A stretch of 63,963 bases of DNA from Paenibacillus taichungensis (GCF_013359905.1 NZ_JABMCC010000083.1:1-63963); one strand, 5' to 3'; shown: positions 28,678 to 41,921, numbered from the stretch's first letter. Translations and numbers: made by a program. The notes: generated by a model from the letters alone, not told the origin.

Positions 28678-31600
28678 TTGTTGGACGTCAACAATTTCGA
28701 ATACATGAAGATCGGGCTTGCTTCCCCAGAAAAAATTCGTTCTTGGTCCCGCGGAGAAGTGAAAAAACCGGAAACGATCAACTATCGTACGTTGAAACCG
28801 GAAAAAGAAGGGCTGTTCTGCGAAAAGATTTTTGGCCCTACAAAAGACTGGGAATGTCATTGCGGTAAATACAAACGCGTCCGTTATAAAGGCGTTGTCT
28901 GTGATCGTTGTGGCGTTGAAGTGACACGTGCGAAAGTACGCCGCGAACGGATGGGCCATATTGAGCTCGCTGCTCCGGTATCGCATATCTGGTACTTCAA
29001 AGGTATTCCGAGCCGCATGGGTCTCGCTTTGGATATGTCTCCAAGATCTCTCGAGGAGATTATTTATTTTGCATCATATGTAGTAACTGATCCAGGAGAA
29101 ACTCCACTGGAGAAAAAACAGCTGTTGTCCGAGAAAGAATACCGCAGCTACCGTGAGAAATACGGATATGGATTCCAAGCTGGCATGGGTGCAGAAGCGG
29201 TTAAAAAACTGCTTCAAGACCTTGATGTGGATAAAGAGCTTGAATTCCTGAAGGAAGAGCTCCGCACTGCACAAGGACAACGTCGTAACCGTGCGATTAA
29301 ACGTTTGGAAGTTATCGAAGCATTCCGCAACTCGGGTAATAAACCTGAGTGGATGATCATGGATGTACTTCCTGTTATCCCACCGGAACTTCGTCCGATG
29401 GTACAGCTGGACGGTGGCCGTTTTGCAACGTCTGACCTGAATGACCTGTATCGCCGTGTAATCAACCGGAACAATCGTCTGAAACGTTTGCTTGACCTGG
29501 GCGCGCCAGACATTATCGTACAAAATGAAAAACGGATGCTGCAGGAAGCTGTTGACGCATTGATCGACAACGGCCGTCGTGGACGCCCTGTAACGGGTCC
29601 TGGTAACCGTCCATTGAAATCCCTCAGCCACATGCTGAAAGGTAAACAAGGACGTTTCCGTCAGAACTTGCTCGGTAAACGGGTTGACTATTCGGGTCGT
29701 TCCGTTATCGTAGTTGGACCTTACCTGAAAATGTATCAGTGTGGTCTGCCTAAGGATATGGCACTTGAACTGTTCAAGCCTTTCGTTATGAAAGAGCTTG
29801 TAAATAAAGGGCTTGCCCACAACATCAAGAGCGCTAAACGTAAAGTTGAGCGTGTAAGTCCTGAAGTATGGGATGTTCTTGAAGAAGTAATTAAGGAGCA
29901 CCCGGTTCTGTTGAACCGTGCCCCTACGCTTCACAGACTCGGTATTCAAGCATTTGAACCGATTCTCGTTGAAGGTAAAGCCATCCGTCTTCACCCGCTC
30001 GTATGTACGGCATACAATGCCGACTTTGACGGTGACCAAATGGCCGTGCACGTTCCATTGTCTGCTGAAGCTCAAGCAGAAGCACGTATCCTGATGCTTG
30101 CATCAGGTAACATTTTGAACCCGAAAGACGGTAAACCGGTTGTTACCCCTTCCCAGGATATGGTGCTTGGTTCTTACTACCTGACCATGGACAACAAGGA
30201 AGAAAAAGGAACAGGTATGATTTTGCGCACGGTAAACGAAGCTGTATCCGCGTACCAACGTGGAACTGCTGGTTTGCATGCACGTGTAGCGATCCCGGTT
30301 AGAGCGCTTGGCAAAACAAGCTTTACCGATGAACAACAAGATGCAATGTTGCTGACTACTGTCGGTAAAATCATCTTCAATGAAATCTTCCCGGCAAGCT
30401 TTCCTTACATCAATGATGCAACTCGTGCGAACCTTTACCAGGGTACAGCTGAGCATTCATTTGTTTATGAGAAGGGCGCTGACCTTAGAGAAGCGATTAT
30501 GAACGCTCCTTTGGCTGGTGGTGTCGGTAAAGAATATCTCGGTTCGATCATCGCACGTTGTTTTGAAATTTATCATACAACGGAAACAGCCGTTATTTTG
30601 GATAAAATCAAACAACTCGGATTCACATACTCCACTCGCGCTGGTATTACGGTTGCGGTATCGGATGTTATCGTTCCGGAAGAGAAAACCGAAATTCTTA
30701 GACAGTCGGAAGAAAAAGCACAAATCGTTACGAACCAGTACCGTCGTGGTCTGATTACGAACGAAGAGCGCTATGACCGCATCATTGATATCTGGTCGAA
30801 ATCGAAAGATGATATCACCGAGATTCTGATGAAATCGATGGATCGTTATAACTCCATCATGATGATGGTTGACTCCAAAGCACGGGGTAACAAATCGCAA
30901 ATCACCCAACTGGGCGGTATGCGTGGTCTGATGGCCAACCCATCCGGTCGAATCATTGAACTCCCAATCAAATCGAACTTCCGTGAAGGTCTGACGGTAC
31001 TCGAGTACTTCATCTCGACTCACGGTGCCCGTAAAGGTTTGGCCGATACGGCCTTGCGTACAGCGGATTCAGGTTACCTGACTCGTCGTCTCGTAGACGT
31101 GGCACAAGACGTGATTGTGCGTGAAGATGATTGTGGTACAGATAAAGGCTTTACGGTAAGTCGTATCCAGGATGGTAAAGAGGTTATCGAGGATCTCTAC
31201 GACCGTATTGAAGGCAGATACTGCTTCGAAACTGTTCGTCATCCGGAAACAAAAGAAGTTATTGCACATCGCAATGAGCTGATTGATTCTGATAAAGCAG
31301 AGGCGATCATCAAAGCTGGCGTAACCAAATTGCAAATCCGTTCCGTACTCAGCTGCCGTGCTCGTCACGGTGTCTGCAAGAAGTGTTATGGTCGTAACTT
31401 GGCGACTGGTAAACACGTGGAAATCGGTGAAGCAGTTGGTATTATCGCAGCACAATCCATTGGTGAGCCAGGAACACAGTTGACAATGCGTACGTTCCAC
31501 ACCGGTGGTGTAGCTGGAGACGATATTACGCAAGGTTTGCCGCGTATCCAGGAGTTGTTTGAGGCTCGTAATCCTAAGGGTCAAGCAACAATCAGTGAGA

Positions 31601-32292
31601 TTGATGGTGTTGTCAAAGAGATTCGCGAGGCGAAAGATCGTCGTGAAATCGAAATTCAAGGTGAAGCAGAATCCAAAGTTTACTCTGTTACCTATGGTTC
31701 CCGTGTACGCGTAAGCGAAGGCATGGAAATTGAAGCTGGTGACGAGTTGACAGACGGTTCTATCGATCCAAAAGAAATGCTGCGCATTAAAGGCGTACGT
31801 GGCGTACAGAACTACATTTTGCAGGAAGTACAGCGCGTATATCGTAACCAAGGCGTAGAAATCAATGACAAACACGTTGAAGTTATGATCCGTCAAATGT
31901 TGCGTAAAATCCGTATCGTCGATGCAGGGGACACTACGTTGTTGCCAGGATCGTTCGTGGATACGCATGAGTACGAAAGAGCTAACAAAACAGCGATTCT
32001 GAGTGATAAAGAGCCAGCGGTTGCGAAACCAATCCTGCTCGGTATTACGAAAGCATCCCTGGAAACTGACTCCTTCCTCTCAGCGGCATCGTTCCAAGAA
32101 ACTACACGTGTCCTGACAGATGCAGCGATCAAAGGTAAAGTCGATCAGTTGCTCGGTCTGAAAGAAAATGTAATCATCGGTAAATTGATTCCTGCAGGTA
32201 CGGGCATGAACCGTTACCGTAGCATCAAATTTGCTGAGCCAGAAGATGGCCAATCTTCAGTAGAAGAACTTGAGCCAGTTTCGGTTGATTAA
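28678..32292 (+). CDS. rpoC: DNA-directed RNA polymerase subunit beta'
   Basis: RpoC (1204 residues) carries the active site. Visible are the zinc-binding CHCG...CDRCG (near residues 60-78), the catalytic [12 protein letters not shown] near 450, the second zinc site [14 protein letters not shown] and the bridge-helix/trigger-loop region around [23 protein letters not shown] 28678 is chosen because AAGGAGG ends eight bases upstream and the product then starts L-D-V-N-N-F as in B. subtilis. Confidence 0.97.
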   Translation: MLDVNNFEYMKIGLASPEKIRSWSRGEVKKPETINYRTLKPEKEGLFCEKIFGPTKDWECHCGKYKRVRYKGVVCDRCGVEVTRAKVRRERMGHIELAAPVSHIWYFKGIPSRMGLALDMSPRSLEEIIYFASYVVTDPGETPLEKKQLLSEKEYRSYREKYGYGFQAGMGAEAVKKLLQDLDVDKELEFLKEELRTAQGQRRNRAIKRLEVIEAFRNSGNKPEWMIMDVLPVIPPELRPMVQLDGGRFATSDLNDLYRRVINRNNRLKRLLDLGAPDIIVQNEKRMLQEAVDALIDNGRRGRPVTGPGNRPLKSLSHMLKGKQGRFRQNLLGKRVDYSGRSVIVVGPYLKMYQCGLPKDMALELFKPFVMKELVNKGLAHNIKSAKRKVERVSPEVWDVLEEVIKEHPVLLNRAPTLHRLGIQAFEPILVEGKAIRLHPLVCTAYNADFDGDQMAVHVPLSAEAQAEARILMLASGNILNPKDGKPVVTPSQDMVLGSYYLTMDNKEEKGTGMILRTVNEAVSAYQRGTAGLHARVAIPVRALGKTSFTDEQQDAMLLTTVGKIIFNEIFPASFPYINDATRANLYQGTAEHSFVYEKGADLREAIMNAPLAGGVGKEYLGSIIARCFEIYHTTETAVILDKIKQLGFTYSTRAGITVAVSDVIVPEEKTEILRQSEEKAQIVTNQYRRGLITNEERYDRIIDIWSKSKDDITEILMKSMDRYNSIMMMVDSKARGNKSQITQLGGMRGLMANPSGRIIELPIKSNFREGLTVLEYFISTHGARKGLADTALRTADSGYLTRRLVDVAQDVIVREDDCGTDKGFTVSRIQDGKEVIEDLYDRIEGRYCFETVRHPETKEVIAHRNELIDSDKAEAIIKAGVTKLQIRSVLSCRARHGVCKKCYGRNLATGKHVEIGEAVGIIAAQSIGEPGTQLTMRTFHTGGVAGDDITQGLPRIQELFEARNPKGQATISEIDGVVKEIREAKDRREIEIQGEAESKVYSVTYGSRVRVSEGMEIEAGDELTDGSIDPKEMLRIKGVRGVQNYILQEVQRVYRNQGVEINDKHVEVMIRQMLRKIRIVDAGDTTLLPGSFVDTHEYERANKTAILSDKEPAVAKPILLGITKASLETDSFLSAASFQETTRVLTDAAIKGKVDQLLGLKENVIIGKLIPAGTGMNRYRSIKFAEPEDGQSSVEELEPVSVD

Positions 32293-32425
32293 ATAGATTT
32301 GCTAACTTTATTCTGATGAATAGGATAAGTTAAGGTTTTGTATGCCAGGGGGCGGACGACTGTTTTATGCAGACGGACGTTTCCCGGTATAGCAAAACTT
32401 GCAAATAAATGTTTTAGGATTAGCA

Positions 32426-32454
32426 TTGACATTGCTTGCGCTAGATGCTAATAT
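32426..32454 (+). promoter_or_regulatory. sigma-A promoter of the L7Ae-like gene and str operon
   Basis: TTGACA (32426-32431) and TAATAT (32449-32454), spaced 17 bases, 55 bases before the L7Ae-like gene. Confidence 0.8.
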
Positions 32455-32508
32455 ATCAAAGGTGCGTGGGCAGCTGATTGTATATGGTCTTATTCGGAGG
32501 AATGAACA

Positions 32509-32757
32509 ATGTCTAATGAAAAAGGTCTGCAAGATGCTCATGTCAAAATTGGTACCAAACAGACCATGCGGATGGTCCAGTCAGGAATGGCTGCTGAAGT
32601 CTATGTGGCTGAAGATAGTGATCCGCAGCTCACTTCCAAAATCATTGCCTTGTGTGAACAACACAATGTGAAGTACACGAAAGTGGACACAATGAAAAAT
32701 CTCGGCAAAGCTTGCGGGATTGGAGTGGGAGCAGCAATGGCTGCTGTCGCAAAATGA
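32509..32757 (+). CDS. rplGB: L7Ae-family K-turn-binding ribosomal protein
   Basis: An 82-residue L7Ae/L30e-fold protein, equivalent to B. subtilis YbxF, which binds kink-turn RNA. The KTVKQT-type strand appears as GTKQTMRMVQSGMAAEVYVAEDSD, and the C-terminal GKACGIGVGAAMAAV is typical. Its place between rpoC and rpsL is conserved. Confidence 0.92.
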   Translation: MSNEKGLQDAHVKIGTKQTMRMVQSGMAAEVYVAEDSDPQLTSKIIALCEQHNVKYTKVDTMKNLGKACGIGVGAAMAAVAK

Positions 32758-32910
32758 TAGAGTAAGGAACGTTTTTGTCCGAGAACTTTTAGGGATTCTC
32801 CAAGGCAAAAACTTTTCATTTGTCTTTTTATGAACCGCCTGGGTCTGTGGACTTAGCGTAAAGAGGTTTATAAAGAAACATGAACAATTGAGGAAGGGGG
32901 TGGCAATCAC

Positions 32911-33333
32911 ATGCCAACTATTAACCAACTGGTTCGTAAAGGACGTCAAGCTAAAGTTGATAAGTCCAAATCGCCAGCTTTGCAAAAAGGGTTCAACGCT
33001 TTGAAACGTGAATCTACTAACATCAGTGCCCCACAAAAACGTGGTGTCTGCACTCGTGTAGGTACAATGACTCCACGTAAACCAAACTCTGCACTTCGTA
33101 AGTATGCCCGTGTTCGTTTGACGAACCGTCTCGAGGTAACTGCTTATATCCCGGGAATCGGACATAACCTTCAAGAGCACAGCGTTGTGTTGATCCGCGG
33201 AGGTAAAGTTAAAGACCTTGCAGGGGTTCGTTATCACATCGTTCGTGGAGCTCTTGATACTGCAGGCGTAAACAACCGTATGCAAGCTCGTTCGAAATAC
33301 GGTGCTAAACGTCCAAAAGCTAAAAAAGCCTAA
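32911..33333 (+). CDS. rpsL: 30S ribosomal protein S12
   Basis: S12 (140 residues) sits at the decoding centre. The core [12 protein letters not shown] and [15 protein letters not shown] are conserved. At residue 56 (codon CGT at 33076) this protein has Arg where B. subtilis and E. coli have Lys (K56 and K43), and at residue 104 (GCA at 33220) it has Ala where they have Pro. Both are classical streptomycin positions. SD AGGAAGGGGG precedes ATG 32911. Confidence 0.98.
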   Translation: MPTINQLVRKGRQAKVDKSKSPALQKGFNALKRESTNISAPQKRGVCTRVGTMTPRKPNSALRKYARVRLTNRLEVTAYIPGIGHNLQEHSVVLIRGGKVKDLAGVRYHIVRGALDTAGVNNRMQARSKYGAKRPKAKKA

Positions 33334-33420
33334 AACATTATAAGTAGCCATCCTATATACCTTTTGGATTAATATCTGAAAGTGTTGGATCGGCTCAACA
33401 AGAAAGAAAGGGGGATATCC

Positions 33421-33891
33421 ATGCCACGCAAAGGTCCAGTTACGAAAAGAGACGTGTTGCCAGATCCGGTATACAACTCCAAGTTGGTTACTCGTTTGAT
33501 CAACCGCATCATGCTCGACGGAAAACGCGGTGTTGCTCAAAGCATTCTGTATAATGCGTTCAAGTTGATTCAAGAACGTACGGGTAATGACCCGATGGAA
33601 GTATTTGAAGCAGCAATCAAGAATATCATGCCAGTCCTGGAAGTTAAAGCTCGCCGTGTCGGCGGTGCCAACTACCAAGTACCAATCGAGGTAAAACCAG
33701 AGAGACGTACTTCTTTGGGATTACGTTGGCTCGTGAACTACTCCCGCAACCGCGGTGAGAAAACAATGGAAGAGCGTTTGGCTGCTGAGATCATCGACGC
33801 TTCCAACAACACAGGCGCTTCCGTTAAGAAACGCGAAGACACGCACAAAATGGCTGAAGCGAACAAAGCGTTTGCTCACTACCGTTGGTAG
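33421..33891 (+). CDS. rpsG: 30S ribosomal protein S7
   Basis: S7 (156 residues, family length) organises the 3' major domain of 16S rRNA. It starts [16 protein letters not shown] and ends in AHYRW. ATG 33421 follows GAAAGGGGG; the longer frame from 33382 is not conserved. Confidence 0.98.
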   Translation: MPRKGPVTKRDVLPDPVYNSKLVTRLINRIMLDGKRGVAQSILYNAFKLIQERTGNDPMEVFEAAIKNIMPVLEVKARRVGGANYQVPIEVKPERRTSLGLRWLVNYSRNRGEKTMEERLAAEIIDASNNTGASVKKREDTHKMAEANKAFAHYRW

Positions 33892-33938
33892 GATTCAGTT
33901 CACAATAATAACTTCAATTTTGAAGGGAGACCCAATTC

Positions 33939-36017
33939 ATGGCAAGAGAGTTCTCCTTGAAAAATACACGTAATATCGGGATCATGGCTCATATTGACGC
34001 GGGTAAAACCACTACAACTGAGCGGATCTTGTTCTACACAGGCCGTACGCACAAAATCGGTGAAGTTCACGAAGGCGCTGCGACAATGGACTGGATGGAA
34101 CAGGAACAGGAGCGGGGAATTACGATTACTTCTGCTGCTACTACCGCTGCTTGGAAGGGCCACCGCGTTAATATCATTGATACCCCGGGACACGTTGACT
34201 TCACTGTTGAAGTTGAACGTTCCCTTCGTGTATTGGACGGAGCAGTTGGTGTATTCAGTGCGAAAGAAGGCGTTGAGCCTCAGTCCGAAACCGTATGGAG
34301 ACAGGCTGACAAGTACGGCGTACCTCGTATCGCTTACGTAAACAAAATGGATATCATCGGTGCTGACTTCCTGAACGTTGTATCTGACATGCGTGATCGC
34401 CTTCAAGCGAACGCTGTTGCGATTCAACTTCCAATCGGCGCTGAAAATGATTTCATCGGTATTATCGATATCGTTGAACAAAAGGCTCATATGTACAAAG
34501 ATGACCTTGGTCAAAATATCGAAGAAACAGAAATTCCTGCGGAATTCAAAGAGCAAGTTGAGGAACTCCGTAACGAATTGATCGAGCGTGTCGCAGAACT
34601 GGACGAAGATTTGACAATGAAATACCTGGAAGGCGAAGAAATCTCTATTGAAGAGATCAAAGGCGCTCTCCGTAAAGGTGTTGTAGATGTTAAGATCTTC
34701 CCTGTTATCTGTGGTTCCTCATATCGTAACAAAGGTGTTCAACTGATGTTGGATGCTGTAATCGACTACTTGCCAGCTCCAATCGATGTACCAGCTATCA
34801 CTGGTCACCTCGAAGATGGAACTGAAGCTATTCGCAAGTCTTCCGATGAAGAGCCATTCTCTGCATTGGCCTTCAAAATTATGACTGACCCTTACGTTGG
34901 TAAATTGACATTCTTCCGCGTATACTCCGGTGTTCTTCAATCCGGTTCTTATGTATTGAATGCCACTAAAGGCAAACGTGAGCGTATCGGTCGTATCCTT
35001 CAAATGCATGCGAACAGCCGTCAAGAGATCACTGAAGTTTACTCCGGTGACATTGCAGCTGCCGTAGGTTTGAAAGATACTGGTACAGGTGATACACTGT
35101 GTGATGAGAAAAATCCGGTTATCCTGGAGTCAATGAACTTCCCTGATCCGGTTATCGAAATCGCCGTTGAACCTAAAACCAAAGCTGACCAAGATAAAAT
35201 GGGTGTTGCTCTCGGTAAGTTGACTGAAGAGGATCCTACTCTTCGTGCTCATACTGACGAAGAAACAGGCCAAACAATCTTGGCAGGTATGGGTGAGCTT
35301 CACCTTGATATCATCATTGACCGTATGCGTCGTGAGTTCAAGGTTGAAACTACTGTGGGTAAACCACAAGTAGCTTACCGTGAAACATTCCGTGCACCAG
35401 CGCGCGTTGAAGGTAAATTCGTTCGTCAATCCGGTGGTCGTGGTCAATACGGTCACGTATGGGTTGAGTTCGAACCTCTCGAGCCGGGTACAGGCAGCCA
35501 GTTCGAAAGTAAGGTTGTCGGTGGTTCCGTTCCAAGAGAATACATTCAACCAGCTCTTGCAGGTATCGAAGAGCAAATGAAAAACGGCGTTATCGCAGGC
35601 TTCCCGCTTGTTGACGTTAAGGCTACAATCGTAGACGGATCTTACCATGATGTCGATTCCAACGAGATGGCATTTAAAATTGCCGGATCAATGGCGCTGA
35701 AAGCTGCGAAAGACAAATGTAGTCCAGTTCTGCTTGAGCCAATCATGAAAGTAGAAGTAACCGTTCCAGAAGAGTACATGGGTGACGTTATGGGTATGCT
35801 TAACTCCCGTCGTGGCCGCATCGAAGGTATGGATTCCCGTAGTGGAGCTCAAATCATCCGTGCTAAAGTACCTTTGTCTGAAATGTTCGGATACTCTACA
35901 ACTCTTCGTTCCGGTACTCAAGGACGCGGCGTATTCTCCATGGAGCTTTCTCACTATGAAGAAGTTCCTAAGAGCATCGCTGAAGAGATTGTTGCCAAAA
36001 CAAAAGGAACCGAGTAG
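33939..36017 (+). CDS. fusA: elongation factor G
   Basis: EF-G (692 residues) drives translocation. G1 [13 protein letters not shown], the switch region [11 protein letters not shown]3 DTPGHVDF and G4 NKMD are complete, followed by domains II-V. It lies 47 bases after rpsG in the str operon. The length matches the canonical factor rather than a resistance paralogue. Confidence 0.98.
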   Translation: MAREFSLKNTRNIGIMAHIDAGKTTTTERILFYTGRTHKIGEVHEGAATMDWMEQEQERGITITSAATTAAWKGHRVNIIDTPGHVDFTVEVERSLRVLDGAVGVFSAKEGVEPQSETVWRQADKYGVPRIAYVNKMDIIGADFLNVVSDMRDRLQANAVAIQLPIGAENDFIGIIDIVEQKAHMYKDDLGQNIEETEIPAEFKEQVEELRNELIERVAELDEDLTMKYLEGEEISIEEIKGALRKGVVDVKIFPVICGSSYRNKGVQLMLDAVIDYLPAPIDVPAITGHLEDGTEAIRKSSDEEPFSALAFKIMTDPYVGKLTFFRVYSGVLQSGSYVLNATKGKRERIGRILQMHANSRQEITEVYSGDIAAAVGLKDTGTGDTLCDEKNPVILESMNFPDPVIEIAVEPKTKADQDKMGVALGKLTEEDPTLRAHTDEETGQTILAGMGELHLDIIIDRMRREFKVETTVGKPQVAYRETFRAPARVEGKFVRQSGGRGQYGHVWVEFEPLEPGTGSQFESKVVGGSVPREYIQPALAGIEEQMKNGVIAGFPLVDVKATIVDGSYHDVDSNEMAFKIAGSMALKAAKDKCSPVLLEPIMKVEVTVPEEYMGDVMGMLNSRRGRIEGMDSRSGAQIIRAKVPLSEMFGYSTTLRSGTQGRGVFSMELSHYEEVPKSIAEEIVAKTKGTE

Positions 36018-36115
36018 TTTTCTCTCATTGAATGAATGTGCATAAGAGTCATGAATTCTTTGCACTTCATTTAGTGAAAAACATAAAATTATAATTTTAA
36101 GGAGGCCACGTTCAA

Positions 36116-37306
36116 ATGGCAAAGGCTAAATACGAACGTAATAAACCCCACGTTAACATTGGTACTATCGGTCACGTCGACCATGGTAAAACAACTCTGA
36201 CTGCTGCAATCACAACTGTATTGTCTAAAACTTACGGTGGTGCTGCTGTAGCATTCGACCAAATCGACAAAGCTCCAGAAGAGCGCGAGCGCGGTATCAC
36301 AATCTCCACAGCTCACGTTGAGTACGAAACTGACACTCGTCACTACGCTCACGTAGACTGCCCAGGTCACGCCGACTATGTTAAAAACATGATCACTGGC
36401 GCGGCACAAATGGACGGAGCTATCTTGGTAGTATCCGCAGCTGACGGCCCAATGCCACAAACTCGTGAGCACATCTTGCTCTCCCGTCAAGTAGGCGTAC
36501 CTTACATTGTTGTATTCTTGAACAAATGTGACATGGTTGAAGACGAAGAGTTGTTGGAATTGGTTGAGATGGAAGTTCGCGACCTTCTTAACGAATATGA
36601 GTTCCCAGGTGATGATACTCCAATCACTCGTGGATCCGCTCGTGAAGCTCTGCAAAACCCTGATGGTGAGTGGGCTCAAAAAATCGTTGAGATGTTCAAA
36701 GAAATCGATACTTACATCCCACTGCCTGAGCGTCAAACTGACAAACCTTTCTTGATGCCTGTCGAGGACGTATTCTCCATCACTGGTCGTGGTACTGTTG
36801 CTACAGGTCGTGTAGAGCGTGGTACTGTTAAAGTCGGCGAAGAGATCGAAATCGTTGGTATCACTGAAGAAACTAAAAAATCCGTAGTTACGGGCGTTGA
36901 AATGTTCCGTAAATTGCTGGATTCCGCTCAAGCGGGTGACAACATCGGCGCATTGCTGCGTGGTGTTGACCGTACTCAAATCGAGCGTGGACAAGTTTTG
37001 GCAAAACCGGGTTCTGTTAAGCCACACACAGAATTCTCTGCACAAATCTATGTTTTGACTAAAGAAGAGGGTGGCCGTCATAAGCCTTTCTTCACTGGAT
37101 ACCGTCCACAGTTCTACTTCCGTACAACTGACGTAACTGGTATCATCAACTTGCCAGAAGGTACTGAAATGGTAATGCCTGGTGACAACATCACGGTTAC
37201 TGTTCAACTGATCTCCCCAATCGCGATTGAAGAAGGAACTAAGTTCTCCATTCGTGAAGGTGGCCGTACAGTAGGTGCAGGTTCCGTAGCAACTATCCAA
37301 AAATAA
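36116..37306 (+). CDS. tuf: elongation factor Tu
   Basis: EF-Tu (396 residues) delivers aminoacyl-t[13 protein letters not shown] at 19-28, DCPGHADY and NKCD are the GTPase motifs, and the GGRHKPF and [15 protein letters not shown] segments of domain 3 are intact. It closes the str operon before a strong terminator. Confidence 0.99.
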   Translation: MAKAKYERNKPHVNIGTIGHVDHGKTTLTAAITTVLSKTYGGAAVAFDQIDKAPEERERGITISTAHVEYETDTRHYAHVDCPGHADYVKNMITGAAQMDGAILVVSAADGPMPQTREHILLSRQVGVPYIVVFLNKCDMVEDEELLELVEMEVRDLLNEYEFPGDDTPITRGSAREALQNPDGEWAQKIVEMFKEIDTYIPLPERQTDKPFLMPVEDVFSITGRGTVATGRVERGTVKVGEEIEIVGITEETKKSVVTGVEMFRKLLDSAQAGDNIGALLRGVDRTQIERGQVLAKPGSVKPHTEFSAQIYVLTKEEGGRHKPFFTGYRPQFYFRTTDVTGIINLPEGTEMVMPGDNITVTVQLISPIAIEEGTKFSIREGGRTVGAGSVATIQK

Positions 37307-37380
37307 TTCAGCTTATTGCTGAATAAGTATATGCAACAGTGTGCTGGAACGAGTAACATTGTACTGTAACGAAGCTTCGG

Positions 37381-37424
37381 AAGAGTTCTTTATCCGACAT
37401 CGGATAAAGAACTCTTTTATTATG
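37381..37424 (+). terminator. terminator of the str operon
   Basis: A perfect 15-bp stem (AGAGTTCTTTATCCG with its complement at 37401-37415) with loop ACAT, followed by TTTATTATG. It separates tuf from the S10 operon. Confidence 0.92.
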
Positions 37425-37574
37425 TAATAGTTTCGGAACCTGCGTCATACGAAATGAACATCATTTACGAATGTAGAAGGATTGGTAAGGCAACATGGAT
37501 ATTGGAGATAACACTGCATTAAGCGAAGTCATTTCATGAGAAAAGATTAGTTTAAATGTTTTTCTTAAATATGC

Positions 37575-37603
37575 TTGCAATATGCCCATCTTTTCTATAT
37601 AAT
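37575..37603 (+). promoter_or_regulatory. sigma-A promoter of the S10 operon
   Basis: TTGCAA (37575-37580) and TATAAT (37598-37603) with a 17-base spacer. Confidence 0.85.
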
Positions 37604-37638
37604 AATGAATGTTGTTCTGTGACGTTGCGATGATGTGA

Positions 37639-38049
<411 letters not shown>

Positions 38050-38095
38050 TACAAGCTGCAACAAAGACCATGTATAAAGGAAAAGAGGTGTCAAC

Positions 38096-38719
38096 ATGAA
38101 AGCAATCTTAGGAAAAAAACTCGGAATGACTCAAGTATTTACACCTGAGGGTAACGTTGTACCAGTAACGGTTATCGAAGCAGGCCCTTGTGTTGTTTTG
38201 CAAAAGAAAGACATTGAGAATGATGGCTACGAAGCAATTCAAATCGGTTACTCCGATAAGAAAGAGAAAAATGCTAACAAGCCAGAAGCAGGTCACGCTA
38301 AAAAAGCGAACACTGCCCCTAAGCGCTACGTTCGTGAAGTTCGCGGTATCAACATCGCAGAATATGAAGTTGGCCAAGAACTGAAAGCTGACATTTTCGC
38401 TGAAGGCGAATTCGTTGACGTAACGGGTGTTTCTAAAGGTAAAGGTTTTGCCGGCGTTATCAAACGTTGGGGACAAAGCACTGGACCTATGTCTCACGGT
38501 TCGCGTTACCACCGTGGCCCTGGTTCAATGGGTTCGATCCAAGCTAACCGCGTTCCTAAAGGCAAACGCCTGCCAGGACACATGGGACATGATACTGTTA
38601 CAATCCAACGTCTTGAAGTAGTTAAAGTAGACGCTGAGCGTAACGTGTTGCTCGTGAAAGGTTCCATTCCTGGACCGAAAAACAGTCTCATTAAAGTTAA
38701 AGAAACGGTGAAAAAATAA
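38096..38719 (+). CDS. rplC: 50S ribosomal protein L3
   Basis: L3 (207 residues) is an early assembly protein near the peptidyl transferase centre. [15 protein letters not shown] at the start and the extension [21 protein letters not shown] are typical. SD GAGGTG is upstream. Confidence 0.98.
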   Translation: MKAILGKKLGMTQVFTPEGNVVPVTVIEAGPCVVLQKKDIENDGYEAIQIGYSDKKEKNANKPEAGHAKKANTAPKRYVREVRGINIAEYEVGQELKADIFAEGEFVDVTGVSKGKGFAGVIKRWGQSTGPMSHGSRYHRGPGSMGSIQANRVPKGKRLPGHMGHDTVTIQRLEVVKVDAERNVLLVKGSIPGPKNSLIKVKETVKK

Positions 38720-38744
38720 CCACTGAAGAAAGGAGGAACACAAA

Positions 38745-39368
38745 ATGCCAAAAGTATCAGTTTACAATGTAGATGGTAGCCAAGTAGGCGAAGTTGAATT
38801 GAACGATGCGGTTTTCGGAATTGAGCCGAACCAACACGTTCTATACGATGCAGTTCTTATGCAACGCGCTTCCCTTCGTCAAGGTACCCACAAAGTAAAA
38901 GGACGTTCTGAAGTACGTGGCGGTGGACGTAAACCTTGGAAACAAAAAGGTACAGGTCGCGCTCGTCAAGGTTCGATTCGTTCTCCACAATGGAAAGGCG
39001 GCGGTATCGTATTTGGTCCGACACCACGGAGCTATGCATACAAACTGCCTAAGAAAGTTCGCCGTTTGGCGATTAAATCAGCTCTTTCATCCAAAGTGAT
39101 CGACAATGACATTATCGTTCTGGATGCTCTCACGCTGAGCACACCTAAAACAAAAGAATTTGCTGCCATCTTGAACAACTTGAAAGTTGGACGCAAAGCT
39201 TTGATCGTAGCTCCTAGCTATGATGATAATGTGGCTCTTTCCGCACGGAATATTCCTGGCGTGAAATTCGTAGCTGCTGACGGCATTAATGTTCTTGACG
39301 TGCTTTCGCACGACAAATTGATCATTACGAAAGAAGCAGTTCAGAAGGTAGAGGAGGTGCTCGCGTAA
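38745..39368 (+). CDS. rplD: 50S ribosomal protein L4
   Basis: L4 (207 residues) lines the exit tunnel with the loop [20 protein letters not shown]. The stop overlaps the rplW start in TAATG, indicating coupling. Confidence 0.98.
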   Translation: MPKVSVYNVDGSQVGEVELNDAVFGIEPNQHVLYDAVLMQRASLRQGTHKVKGRSEVRGGGRKPWKQKGTGRARQGSIRSPQWKGGGIVFGPTPRSYAYKLPKKVRRLAIKSALSSKVIDNDIIVLDALTLSTPKTKEFAAILNNLKVGRKALIVAPSYDDNVALSARNIPGVKFVAADGINVLDVLSHDKLIITKEAVQKVEEVLA

Positions 39369-39658
39369 TGAAGGATCCTCGTGATATTGTAAAACGTCCG
39401 ATTATTACGGAACGTACTGCTGACATGATGAATGACTTGAAATATGTATTTGAAGTCGATATCCGTGCAAACAAAACCGAGATCAAAAAAGCCGTAGAAG
39501 CTATTTTCAACGTAAAAGTGAAAAACGTGAACACTCTGCGTGTTCCAGCTAAGCCTAAACGGTACGGACGTTATTCCGGATATACAAGCGAATGGAAAAA
39601 AGCGTTTGTAACGCTGACACAAGACAGCAAAACGCTTGAGTTCTTTGAAACTGTATAA
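39368..39658 (+). CDS. rplW: 50S ribosomal protein L23
   Basis: L23 (96 residues) lies at the tunnel exit and docks trigger factor and SRP. It begins [15 protein letters not shown] and has the basic [18 protein letters not shown] hairpin. It shares one base with the rplD stop. Confidence 0.97.
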   Translation: MKDPRDIVKRPIITERTADMMNDLKYVFEVDIRANKTEIKKAVEAIFNVKVKNVNTLRVPAKPKRYGRYSGYTSEWKKAFVTLTQDSKTLEFFETV

Positions 39659-39689
39659 TTGAAATTTTTGAAGTAAGGAGGGAAACCTA

Positions 39690-40520
39690 GTGCCAATCAA
39701 AAAGTATAAACCAACATCCCCGGCAAGAAGGAACATGTCCGTTTCTACATTTGAGGAAATCACCACAGATAAGCCGGAGAAATCGTTGTTGGCCCCGTTG
39801 AGCAAACAAGCAGGCCGCAACAACCAAGGTAAAATTACAGTTCGTCACCACGGTGGTGGACACAAACGTAAATACCGTATCATTGACTTCAAACGTACTA
39901 AAGATGGAATACCGGGCCGCGTTGCTACGATTGAGTATGACCCGAACCGTACATCCAACATCGCTTTGATTCACTACGCTGATGGTGAGAAACGTTACAT
40001 CATCGCTCCTAAAGGTCTGAAAGTTGGCGATCAAGTATTCTCCGGTCCTGACGCAGACATCAAAATCGGTAACGCACTGCCACTTGAAAACATTCCAGTA
40101 GGTACCGTTATCCACAACATCGAGTTGAAACCAGGTAAAGGCGGACAATTGGTTCGTGCTGCTGGTACAGAAGCTCAATTGCTTGGTAAAGAAGAAAAAT
40201 ACGTATCCGTTCGTCTCTCTTCCGGAGAAGTTCGTCGTATTCTGAAAGTTTGCCGTGCAACAATCGGATCTGTTGGTAACCAAGACCACGAGCTCATCAA
40301 AATCGGTAAAGCCGGTCGTAGCCGTTGGTTGGGACAACGTCCTGAAGTTCGTGGTGTAGTAATGAACCCTAACGATCACCCACACGGTGGTGGTGAAGGT
40401 CGTGCTCCAATCGGACGTAAATCGCCAATGTCACCATGGGGTAAACCTACTCTTGGTTACAAAACGCGTAAGAAAAATAAAGCTTCTGATAAATACATCA
40501 TTCGCCGCCGCACGAAGTAA
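39690..40520 (+). CDS. rplB: 50S ribosomal protein L2
   Basis: L2 (276 residues) is needed for subunit association. [14 protein letters not shown] near residue 225 includes the conserved histidine near the peptidyl transferase centre. GTG 39690 follows AAGGAGGG. Confidence 0.98.
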   Translation: MPIKKYKPTSPARRNMSVSTFEEITTDKPEKSLLAPLSKQAGRNNQGKITVRHHGGGHKRKYRIIDFKRTKDGIPGRVATIEYDPNRTSNIALIHYADGEKRYIIAPKGLKVGDQVFSGPDADIKIGNALPLENIPVGTVIHNIELKPGKGGQLVRAAGTEAQLLGKEEKYVSVRLSSGEVRRILKVCRATIGSVGNQDHELIKIGKAGRSRWLGQRPEVRGVVMNPNDHPHGGGEGRAPIGRKSPMSPWGKPTLGYKTRKKNKASDKYIIRRRTK

Positions 40521-40591
40521 TACACACTGTGCATAACTTCGTGAGGCATCTGCGGATGCATAATAGCTACGTTTGAAGGGAGGATCTCCAC

Positions 40592-40870
40592 ATGGGTCGC
40601 AGTTTGAAAAAAGGGCCATTCATTGATGGCTACATGCTGAAAAAGGTAGAAGAGATGGAAGCATCCGGTAAAAAGCTTGTTATTAAAACCTGGTCCCGTC
40701 GTTCTACAATTTTCCCGCAATTCATCGGACACACATTTGGCGTATATGACGGTCGTAAACACGTACCAGTATACGTAACTGAGGACATGGTCGGACACAA
40801 ACTGGGTGAGTTCGCTCCAACCCGTACGTACAAAGGCCATACTGATGATGATAAGAAAACAAGAAGATAA
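40592..40870 (+). CDS. rpsS: 30S ribosomal protein S19
   Basis: S19 (92 residues) begins [16 protein letters not shown], and [22 protein letters not shown] is the family signature. SD GGGAGGA is upstream. Confidence 0.98.
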   Translation: MGRSLKKGPFIDGYMLKKVEEMEASGKKLVIKTWSRRSTIFPQFIGHTFGVYDGRKHVPVYVTEDMVGHKLGEFAPTRTYKGHTDDDKKTRR

Positions 40871-40905
40871 ATGAACATCTTTAATGTTTGAGAGGAGGTT
40901 ACACA

Positions 40906-41238
40906 ATGGAAGCAAAAGCACATGCTAAGTTTATCCGGATTGCTCCTCGTAAAGTTCAACTCGTTGTTGACTTGATTCGCGGCAAGCAAGTTGGTGAGGC
41001 GGTTGCCATTCTCCGTCACACTCCGAAATCCGCTTCTCCGATTGTTGAGAAGTTGCTTAACTCCGCGATTGCAAATGCGGAACATAACTATTCTTTGGAT
41101 GTTAATAACTTGGTCATTTCGCAAGCTTACGTGAACCAAGGACCGACAATGAAACGTTTCCGCCCTCGTGCAATGGGACGTGCAAGTCGTATTAACAAAC
41201 GTACTAGCCACATCACTTTGGTGGTATCTGAAAAGTAG
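40906..41238 (+). CDS. rplV: 50S ribosomal protein L22
   Basis: L22 (110 residues) has the tunnel loop [19 protein letters not shown] and starts [19 protein letters not shown] 40906 has GAGAGGAGG upstream; the in-frame start at 40888 would overlap that SD. Confidence 0.97.
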   Translation: MEAKAHAKFIRIAPRKVQLVVDLIRGKQVGEAVAILRHTPKSASPIVEKLLNSAIANAEHNYSLDVNNLVISQAYVNQGPTMKRFRPRAMGRASRINKRTSHITLVVSEK

Positions 41239-41253
41239 AAGGAGGGGAAATGT

Positions 41254-41919
41254 GTGGGCCAAAAGGTAAATCCAGTCGGACTCCGTGTCGGAATTATCCG
41301 TGACTGGGAATCTAAGTGGTATGCAGGTAAAGACTTCGGCGATCTTTTGATGGAAGACGTGAAAATTCGTGAATTCCTGAAAAATAAATTGAAAGACTCC
41401 GCTATGTCTCGTGTTGAAATCGAGAGAGCGGCTAACCGCGTAAACGTAACGATTCACACTGCGAAACCAGGTATGGTTATCGGTAAGGGTGGTTCTGAAG
41501 TTGAAAATCTGCGTAATCAAATTACGAAAATCGCAGGCGGTAAAAAAGTACACATCAACATCTCTGAAATTAAGAACCAAGACCTGGACGCAATCCTGGT
41601 AGCTGAAAGCATTGCACAACAATTGGAACGTCGCGTTTCTTTCCGTCGTGCTCTGAAACAAGCTATTCAAAGAACTATGCGTTCTGGTGCAAAAGGTATT
41701 AAAACTCAAGTGGGCGGACGTCTTGGCGGTGCTGAGATTGCTCGTTCGGAAGGCTACAGCGAAGGAACTGTTCCACTGCACACGCTTCGTGCCGACATCG
41801 ACTACGGTACAGCAGAGGCTCATACAACTTACGGCCGTATCGGCGTAAAAGTATGGATCTATCGTGGAGAGGTTCTTCCTACGGCTAAGAAACAAGCTGC
41901 TAAGGAAGGAGGCAACTAA
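41254..41919 (+). CDS. rpsC: 30S ribosomal protein S3
   Basis: S3 (221 residues) lines the mRNA entry. It begins [14 protein letters not shown], has the KH-domain VIGKGGSEV and the C-terminal [16 protein letters not shown] 41254 follows AAGGAGGGG. Confidence 0.98.
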   Translation: MGQKVNPVGLRVGIIRDWESKWYAGKDFGDLLMEDVKIREFLKNKLKDSAMSRVEIERAANRVNVTIHTAKPGMVIGKGGSEVENLRNQITKIAGGKKVHINISEIKNQDLDAILVAESIAQQLERRVSFRRALKQAIQRTMRSGAKGIKTQVGGRLGGAEIARSEGYSEGTVPLHTLRADIDYGTAEAHTTYGRIGVKVWIYRGEVLPTAKKQAAKEGGN

Positions 41920-41921
41920 TC

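Noticed and set aside
29074..30075. 333-codon reverse frame opposite rpoC
   Set aside because: Same shadow effect; no family resemblance.
36089..37300. 403-codon reverse frame opposite tuf
   Set aside because: Antisense shadow caused by strong codon bias in tuf; composition is not protein-like.
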